A stretch of 64,000 bases of DNA, taken from assembly GCA_050303415.1 (NCBI GenBank), contig JBNLBS010000002.1, positions 157,203 to 221,202 on the forward strand, read 5' to 3'. Shown here piece by piece: positions 58,221 through 64,000 of the stretch; position 1 is the first letter of the stretch; each line of letters starts with the position of its first letter. This DNA comes from JBNLBS01 sp050303415 (lineage in GTDB: Bacteria; Pseudomonadota; Gammaproteobacteria; Methylococcales; Methylomonadaceae). A model generated the notes under the pieces. The model searched no databases. It had not been told where the DNA came from and worked only from the letters and a program-made list of their open reading frames with translations. A program made the position numbers and the translations under genes.

Positions 58221-59197
58221 TACATTTTTACTGGCCCTGGTTATTTTTGGCATTACCACTACCTCTATTCATAAGATGGCTGCTGCCTGTTAGACAACCG
58301 GAACAGCAGGCGGCATTAAAAGTCCCCTTTATAGAAGACTTTACCTCGGTGGAAAACCGTACTGTAGTCAGCCAACAAAAATGGCCGTTATTAGTCGCCT
58401 CACTGGCCTGGCTGTGTCTGGTTCTGGCCGGCGCAAGACCACAATGGCTGGGTGAGCCGGTGGAACAGGGGATTAGTGGTAGAGACTTGATGCTGGCGGT
58501 GGATTTGTCTGTCAGTATGGAAGAGCAGGATTTTGTTATTAATAAAAAAAGAGTGGATCGATTAACTGCGACTAAATGGGTGGCAAGTGACTTTATTAAC
58601 CGTCGGGTCGGTGACCGGCTGGGATTAATCCTGTTCGGCACGCAGGCCTATTTGCAGACTCCGTTAACCTTCGATCGCAAAACCGTAGTGACTTTATTAA
58701 ATGAATCGGCATTAGGTTTGGCAGGAGAAAACACCGCCATCGGCGATGCCATCGGTCTGGCTGTCAAACGCTTAAAAAATCAACAGGCAGACAGCCGGGT
58801 ACTTGTCTTATTAACCGACGGCGCCAATACCGCCGGCGAGGTTTCACCATTAAAAGCGGCTGAATTAGCCGCGCAGAATAAGCTAAAAATATACACAATT
58901 GGTATCGGTGCGGATGAAATGATTGTACGCAGTTTTTTTGGCGCAAGAAAAGTAAATCCTTCGATAGATTTGGATGAGAAAACTTTAACCGCCATAGCCG
59001 AGAAGACCGGTGGTGTCTATTTTAGAGCCCGAAATACCGATGAATTAAACAAGATTTATCATTTACTGGATGAGCTGGAGCCGGTGGAAAAAGACAAGCA
59101 GTATTTTCGTCCCAGAACTGAACTATATTACTGGCCTTTAAGCATTGCCTTACTGCTGGCGATGGTGATCAGTCTGTTCAAATTGAGGTGGCTATGA
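58217..59197 (+). CDS. batA: BatA-like VWA-domain protein
   Basis: A 326-residue membrane protein. Two transmembrane segments at the N-terminus (FYWPWLFLALPLPLFIRWL and KWPLLVASLAWLCLVLAGA), a VWA domain (about 85-280) and a C-terminal transmembrane segment (YWPLSIALLLAMVISLFKL). The MIDAS is complete: AVDLSVSMEEQDF (DxSxS), the threonine in AYLQTPLTFD, and LLTDGANTAGE. BatA faces the periplasm and interacts with BatB. The next gene's ATG overlaps its stop (ATGA). Confidence 0.92.
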   Translation: MIHFYWPWLFLALPLPLFIRWLLPVRQPEQQAALKVPFIEDFTSVENRTVVSQQKWPLLVASLAWLCLVLAGARPQWLGEPVEQGISGRDLMLAVDLSVSMEEQDFVINKKRVDRLTATKWVASDFINRRVGDRLGLILFGTQAYLQTPLTFDRKTVVTLLNESALGLAGENTAIGDAIGLAVKRLKNQQADSRVLVLLTDGANTAGEVSPLKAAELAAQNKLKIYTIGIGADEMIVRSFFGARKVNPSIDLDEKTLTAIAEKTGGVYFRARNTDELNKIYHLLDELEPVEKDKQYFRPRTELYYWPLSIALLLAMVISLFKLRWL

Positions 59198-60999
59198 ATC
59201 CGGCACTAATTGACCCCGAATTTCATTTTATCCGCCCGTCTTGGCTTTGGGCATTAATACCGGCCGGGCTGTTAATTTATTTATTGCTGAAAAATAAATT
59301 ACAGCAAGGTCATTGGTCACAGGTCTGTGATCCGGAATTATTGCCATATATATTGCAGCAAAAACCCAGCAGGCAAAGTCGTTGGCCTATGCTGGCATTA
59401 TCGCTGGCGACTTTTTTGGTCATTATTGCTTTGGCCGGACCGACCTGGCAGCGACTGCCCTCACCGGTATTCAGAAATGATTCGGCACTGGTTGTCGCAC
59501 TGGATTTGTCCAACTCCATGCATGCAGCGGATATCAAACCGTCACGATTAGTCAGAGCGCGTTATAAAATTGCCGATATACTAAAACAACGTAAAGATGG
59601 TCAAACCGCCTTACTGGTTTATGCCGGGGATGCTTTTGTGGTTACCCCGTTAACTAATGATGTTGATACCATCAGCAGTCAGTTACCGGCCCTGTCACCG
59701 GAAATTATGCCCAGCCAGGGCAGCCGAACCGATTTGGCTTTGCAGCAGGCCAAAGCGTTATTCAAGCAATCCGGTTTACAAAAAGGTCACATCTTATTAG
59801 TCACCGATGAAGTCGATTTTTCCCAGGTTGAAGACAGTTTGAAAGATATGGCGGGCTATCAAATATCGATTTTAGCGGTGGGTACAGCAGAAGGTGCACC
59901 GATTAAACAGGCGCAAGGCGGATTTTTAAAAGACGCGGGCGGTAATATTGTTATCCCCAAATTGGATCAATCCGTACTCGCCAAGTTGGCATTAAAAGGT
60001 GGCGGCATACATAAAATAATTACAGCCGATGATAGTGATATTAAGCAACTGGCGGCTTTTTTTGATAAAACCCTGACAGCCAAATCGGAACAAGATAACC
60101 CCCTGTATCTGGATCAATGGCAGGAACAGGGCCCCTGGCTGTTATTACTGGTATTACCTTTAGCGGCTCTCAGTTTTCGTAAAGGTTTTCTGGTTATCGG
60201 CTTACTGATGTTTTTTCCATACCCTAAAAACACTTATGCCATGGATTGGCAGGATTTATGGCAAAGCCGTGATCAACAAGGGCAGCAAGCCTACCAGGCC
60301 GGAAATTATCAACAAGCGGCGGAACAATTTACCACGCCGGAATGGAAAGCGGCCGCACAATATAAGGCCGGCGCCTATGATCAGGTGGTGGAAACCTTAA
60401 AAGATGTAAAAACCTCGGACAGTTTTTATAATCAGGGTAATGCTTTGGCGCAAATGGGTAAACTGCAAGAATCCATCGAAGCCTATGAACAATCTTTAAA
60501 ACTGAATCCGGATAATGCGGATGCCAAGGCTAATAAGGAAGTAGTCGAAAAAGAACTGGAAAAACAAAAACAGCAGCAACAGAATCAGCAGAAGAATTCC
60601 GGGCAAAACTCAGATCAGGATAATTCCAAACAATCGGAAGGCGAATTTGAGCCGGATCAATCGCAACAGCAAAACGGGCAGCAACCCGAACAGGGAGAAC
60701 AGTCCGATCAGGGACAGGTACAGCAGCAGGATAATCAGCAAGATTCTGATAACAAGAGTGAACAACTGCAGGAACAGGATAAAGCGCAATCGGAACAAAC
60801 CAGCAAAGAGGAAAATGACCAGCAGTCGGACAAACAACCCGCTGCCTCTGCCGAAGAGCAAACGCCGGATGAATCCGAACAAGCCAGTGAACAATGGCTT
60901 AAGCGTATTCCCGATGATCCAGCCGGTTTGCTAAAACGAAAGTTTAAATATCAATATGGTCAGCGTAAAAGGCAATCAACCAATGACAAAGCCTGGTAA
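59194..60999 (+). CDS. BatB/BatC-like fusion: VWA domain plus TPR and low-complexity tail
   Basis: A 601-residue protein from the ATG at 59194 with GAGG five bases upstream; a GTG two codons earlier is less likely. N-terminal transmembrane segments precede a VWA domain with MIDAS DLSNSMHA and LLVTDEVDF. A transmembrane pair follows near 305-345, then TPR repeats (about 355-450, including AGNYQQAAEQF and GKLQESIEAYEQSLKLNPDNADAKANKE). The tail to about 580 is almost wholly Q, E, D, N and S. It joins BatB and BatC in one chain, as in several gammaproteobacteria. Confidence 0.9.
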   Translation: MNPALIDPEFHFIRPSWLWALIPAGLLIYLLLKNKLQQGHWSQVCDPELLPYILQQKPSRQSRWPMLALSLATFLVIIALAGPTWQRLPSPVFRNDSALVVALDLSNSMHAADIKPSRLVRARYKIADILKQRKDGQTALLVYAGDAFVVTPLTNDVDTISSQLPALSPEIMPSQGSRTDLALQQAKALFKQSGLQKGHILLVTDEVDFSQVEDSLKDMAGYQISILAVGTAEGAPIKQAQGGFLKDAGGNIVIPKLDQSVLAKLALKGGGIHKIITADDSDIKQLAAFFDKTLTAKSEQDNPLYLDQWQEQGPWLLLLVLPLAALSFRKGFLVIGLLMFFPYPKNTYAMDWQDLWQSRDQQGQQAYQAGNYQQAAEQFTTPEWKAAAQYKAGAYDQVVETLKDVKTSDSFYNQGNALAQMGKLQESIEAYEQSLKLNPDNADAKANKEVVEKELEKQKQQQQNQQKNSGQNSDQDNSKQSEGEFEPDQSQQQNGQQPEQGEQSDQGQVQQQDNQQDSDNKSEQLQEQDKAQSEQTSKEENDQQSDKQPAASAEEQTPDESEQASEQWLKRIPDDPAGLLKRKFKYQYGQRKRQSTNDKAW

Positions 61000-62704
61000 C
61001 AGCATGTTAAATACCTTGATGAAACAATTTATGACTCAACTATGCCTGTCCTTGGGTCTGCTTTTTGTGCTGGTCTCATCAGCACAGGCAGTAATCAATA
61101 TACAGGCATCGGTGGATAGAAACCCGGTAAGTATTAATGAGTCATTCCAGATTATCTTTACCGCCAACGACTCGCCGGATGATGATCCTGATTTCTCGGT
61201 GCTAAACAAGGATTTTGAAGTTTTAAACCAAAGCCACAGCAGCAAGTCATCCTGGATTAACGGACAGTCCAGCAAAATTATTGAATGGACTTTAACCGTT
61301 ATGGCAAGACATACAGGCAGTCTGATAATACCGCCGGTCAGGTTTGGTGACGATGTAAGTCAGGCCGCTACCGTTTTAGTCACCCAGGCCGATCAGCAAC
61401 GGGCGATTGAGGCGGATAAGGATATTTTTCTGGAAGTCGAAGTAACTCCGCAAACTCCATATGTGCAATCGCAAATTCTATATACCCTGCGTTTATACCG
61501 ACGGGTACAAATTAGCCAGGCCAGTTTAACCGAACCAAATCTGGATGATGCGGTGGTGGAAAAACTGGGTGAGGATGCTAACTACACAACCCAGGTCAAT
61601 AGCGTCAACTATGCCGTTACCGAACGCAAATACGCCATTTTCCCGCAAAAAAGCGGCGTGGTTACTATTGCGCCCATGCAATTGACTGCCGAAGTTGTGA
61701 TCAATACCCGCCCGAGTTTCAACGGTTTTTTTAACAGACAAGCGACCCGTACCAAACGGGTTATGTCAAAAGCCGTTACTCTGGAAGTCAAACCGATACC
61801 GGACTCATTTACCGGCAGTCACTGGCTATCGGCAGACGAACTTTATTTAAAACAAGAATGGTCGGGTGATATTAACAATATGAAAGTGGGAGAACCGCTG
61901 ACCCGTACCCTAACCTTGTTAGCCAAATCCACCACGGTCGGGCAGTTACCGGAGTTACACAGCGAACCGAAAGACAGTCAGCTTAAAACCTATCCGGATC
62001 AGCCGGTATTAACAGAGGATAAAAGTGAAAACGGCTTACTTGCGTTAAGAGAGGAAAAAATCGCCTTTATACCCTCCAAAGCCGGCAGCTATCAATTACC
62101 GGCGATAGAAATTCCCTGGTTTAATAACAAAACTCAAAAAATGGAGCTAGCGCGTATTGAGCCGACCACGATCAGCGCGGTTGCTGCAGGAGCACCGACT
62201 CAAGCCATGACAAAACAGGCAATGCCGATAAAAGAACAGCAAACAGCCACAAGTGAGACAAAAACCGTTGTACGGGATAATCCGATATGGATGTGGTTAT
62301 CAGCCTTTTTAGCTACAGGCTGGTTATTAACCATAATATTTTTTCTAAGGCAGAATAAATCAAAGGCCAAGTTTGAAACGGGTAAAAGCCAAAAACCAAA
62401 GGCAGTTGATTTTAACAAGCTGTTAAAACAGGCCTGTGCGGACAATAATGCGCAGCAAGCCAAGGCATTCATGATTGACTGGGGACAAAAGCAGTTAAAC
62501 GAATCCAGCCTGGGTGCTATCGCCATGTTATGCGATCAGGATTTAAGAACCGAACTATTGTATTTAAATCAATGTTTATACAGCCCTCAAGCCACAGCTT
62601 GGGACGGCGGTCAACGTCTATATCAGGCATTTTTGGCCAATAAACTGGTTTCAAATCAGCACGAAGAGGTTGATGACAGTTTAGAGCCTTTATTTAAGGT
62701 TTAA
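60983..62704 (+). CDS. batD: BatD-like protein
   Basis: A 573-residue protein from the ATG at 60983, with AAGG nine bases upstream and inside the previous gene's last codons; starts at 60956, 61004 and 61019 are also open. A signal peptide (LCLSLGLLFVLVSSAQA) precedes the oxygen-tolerance/BatD beta-sandwich domains (INIQASVDRNPVSINESFQIIF is the standard opening; PDFSVLNKDFEVLNQS follows). One transmembrane segment lies near residue 445 (WMWLSAFLATGWLLTIIFFL), then a cytosolic tail. It completes the MoxR-Bat operon. The function is unresolved. Confidence 0.9.
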   Translation: MTKPGNSMLNTLMKQFMTQLCLSLGLLFVLVSSAQAVINIQASVDRNPVSINESFQIIFTANDSPDDDPDFSVLNKDFEVLNQSHSSKSSWINGQSSKIIEWTLTVMARHTGSLIIPPVRFGDDVSQAATVLVTQADQQRAIEADKDIFLEVEVTPQTPYVQSQILYTLRLYRRVQISQASLTEPNLDDAVVEKLGEDANYTTQVNSVNYAVTERKYAIFPQKSGVVTIAPMQLTAEVVINTRPSFNGFFNRQATRTKRVMSKAVTLEVKPIPDSFTGSHWLSADELYLKQEWSGDINNMKVGEPLTRTLTLLAKSTTVGQLPELHSEPKDSQLKTYPDQPVLTEDKSENGLLALREEKIAFIPSKAGSYQLPAIEIPWFNNKTQKMELARIEPTTISAVAAGAPTQAMTKQAMPIKEQQTATSETKTVVRDNPIWMWLSAFLATGWLLTIIFFLRQNKSKAKFETGKSQKPKAVDFNKLLKQACADNNAQQAKAFMIDWGQKQLNESSLGAIAMLCDQDLRTELLYLNQCLYSPQATAWDGGQRLYQAFLANKLVSNQHEEVDDSLEPLFKV

Positions 62705-63160
62705 TTAATATAACAGTAACTGGGCGGTCGCTAATTGTTCACAGACTGAATATTTACCACTCAAACGGGGTCAAAGACGTTGGCAAACAGTAAGGCGAAG
62801 AAATTGAAACCAATAAAAGCAGGCTAACAGAGGTTGAATACTGCTGTAATAAAGATGACCTCGACACCAATTGTAAAAGTGTCAGTCGAACGGTGTGGAA
62901 GTGGAGCAACCTTTCTAGCTGCAGCATTCCACCCAGCCCTATCTCAGGTTATTTCTATTCGAAGAATTGCACTTAAACTGTATGAGATCAGGATCATTGA
63001 GTAGCGTTTCAATGATGTTTTGTGTTCAGTATCAATAAACAAAGCGCTAAGAAAATGAAATACAAAGCTTAAATGAGTATGCATACTTTTAATGCAATGA
63101 TTTGATTATTATTAAAATCCATCAATAAACAGTAAATTGTAAAGTGAAGTAAAAATTAAA
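62705..63160. other. Non-coding spacer between batD and the rRNA promoters
   Basis: About 450 bases with no credible gene, no recognised repeat and no terminator hairpin. It may hold upstream activation sites for the rRNA operon (the last 60 bases are A/T-rich with AAA/TTT tracts) and possibly a decayed gene. Confidence 0.5.
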
Positions 63161-63162
63161 GT

Positions 63163-63190
63163 TTGACAAGCCAGTTAAAGCGGTTATAAT
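63163..63190 (+). promoter_or_regulatory. rRNA promoter P1
   Basis: TTGACA (63163-63168), a 16-bp spacer and TATAAT (63185-63190) are both exact sigma-70 hexamers. It is followed by GCTGGCTCAC. Confidence 0.92.
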
Positions 63191-63262
63191 AGCTGGCTCA
63201 CTTAAGCGGATAGCTGCTTAGGTGGCAGGTGAATAACTTTTTGAAACTAAATAAAAAAGTTG

Positions 63263-63290
63263 TTGACAGGTTGGGTTAAGTCTTTATAAT
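63263..63290 (+). promoter_or_regulatory. rRNA promoter P2
   Basis: TTGACA (63263-63268), a 16-bp spacer and TATAAT (63285-63290) lie exactly 100 bp after P1, with the same spacing. The flanks are similar (GGCGGGCTCA against GCTGGCTCA), suggesting duplication of the promoter unit. Confidence 0.92.
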
Positions 63291-63303
63291 AGGCGGGCTC
63301 AAC

Positions 63304-63330
63304 AGGACGAAAGTCCTCGCTCTTTAACAA
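63304..63330 (+). promoter_or_regulatory. rRNA antitermination leader: hairpin and boxA
   Basis: AGGAC-GAA-AGTCCT is a compact boxB-like hairpin, directly followed by GCTCTTTAACA (63319-63329), matching the boxA NusB/NusE-binding consensus of gammaproteobacterial rRNA leaders. Confidence 0.85.
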
Positions 63331-63489
63331 TGAGATCAAAATAATTTGTGTGGGTGCTTGTGGTGATTCATTTATTGGTTAAATAAATAATCGACACAAG
63401 AACAACACGTCAAATTCATAGTAATTTTACGTTTAATTCTATGTCGAGCCAAGATTGGTGGCTAATCTTATTTAGTCACAAGCAATATA

Positions 63490-64000
<511 letters not shown>

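Noticed and set aside
55797..62704. MoxR-VWA operon as a novel defence system
   Set aside because: Gene order and domains match the widespread MoxR-DUF58-DUF4381-Bat cluster; nothing points to defence.

Overview
The window is a chromosomal segment of a moderately AT-rich gammaproteobacterium. The 16S rRNA start at the right edge and the housekeeping gene set (dnaA-dnaN-recF-gyrB, rpmH-rnpA-yidD-yidC-mnmE, crp-osmC-speD, rph-rdgB, yicC, pilT-yggS) fit that class. The 16S fragment looks to me like a type I methanotroph (Methylococcales). That is recollection and inference, and no methane-oxidation gene is present to confirm it.

Layout. 1-5.3 kb: comM (cut by the window edge), ubiK, a MarR regulator, the divergent polyamine genes speE and speA, and a YchJ-type SEC-C protein. 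5.5-10.6 kb: a type IV pilus minor-pilin cluster (pilE | fimT-pilW-pilX-pilV), followed by an exported M23 peptidase. 11.7-13.7 kb: crp, divergent from osmC-speD. 13.7-25.5 kb: ordinary metabolic and maintenance genes (a methyltransferase, a TauE transporter, yggS/pilT, two HAD hydrolases, djlA, purC, nhaR) and the three AmmeMemoRadiSam genes. 25.5-28.6 kb: a two-gene operon pairing an FDP-like di-iron protein with a GGDEF-EAL protein, with a consensus CRP box upstream. 28.6-32.9 kb: rph-rdgB-kinase-like gene, a Ser/Thr kinase and yicC.

33-38.1 kb is the only clearly accessory stretch. It holds small exported proteins, a secreted retropepsin-like protein preceded by a sigma-54/NtrC-like control region, two copies of a structured dispersed repeat, and two genes that sit in integron cassettes bounded by attC sites. 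No integrase is visible.

38.2-52.6 kb returns to the core: hemL, a lipoprotein gene, phnA, then the minus-strand dnaA-dnaN-recF-gyrB-lgt-thyA block with two parS sites at the recF/gyrB junction, and the plus-strand rpmH-to-mnmE block. 52.7-55.4 kb carries a small exported helical protein, an SDR and a POT transporter. 55.46-55.80 kb is an AT-rich gap with a cluster of DnaA boxes at a strand switch, and is my best candidate for oriC. 55.8-62.7 kb is a MoxR-DUF58-DUF4381-BatA-BatB/C-BatD operon. 62.7-64 kb is the rRNA operon leader, with two tandem consensus promoters and a boxA, and then the first 511 bases of 16S rRNA.

How the parts work together. Chromosome replication and segregation (DnaA, DnaN, RecF, GyrB, parS, candidate oriC) lie within about 11 kb. 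The surface-motility set (minor pilins, PilT) shares the region with two signalling outputs that commonly control it, cAMP (Crp) and c-di-GMP (GGDEF-EAL), and the CRP box suggests the two are wired together. SpeA, SpeE and SpeD are split over two loci and cover most of the arginine-to-spermidine route.
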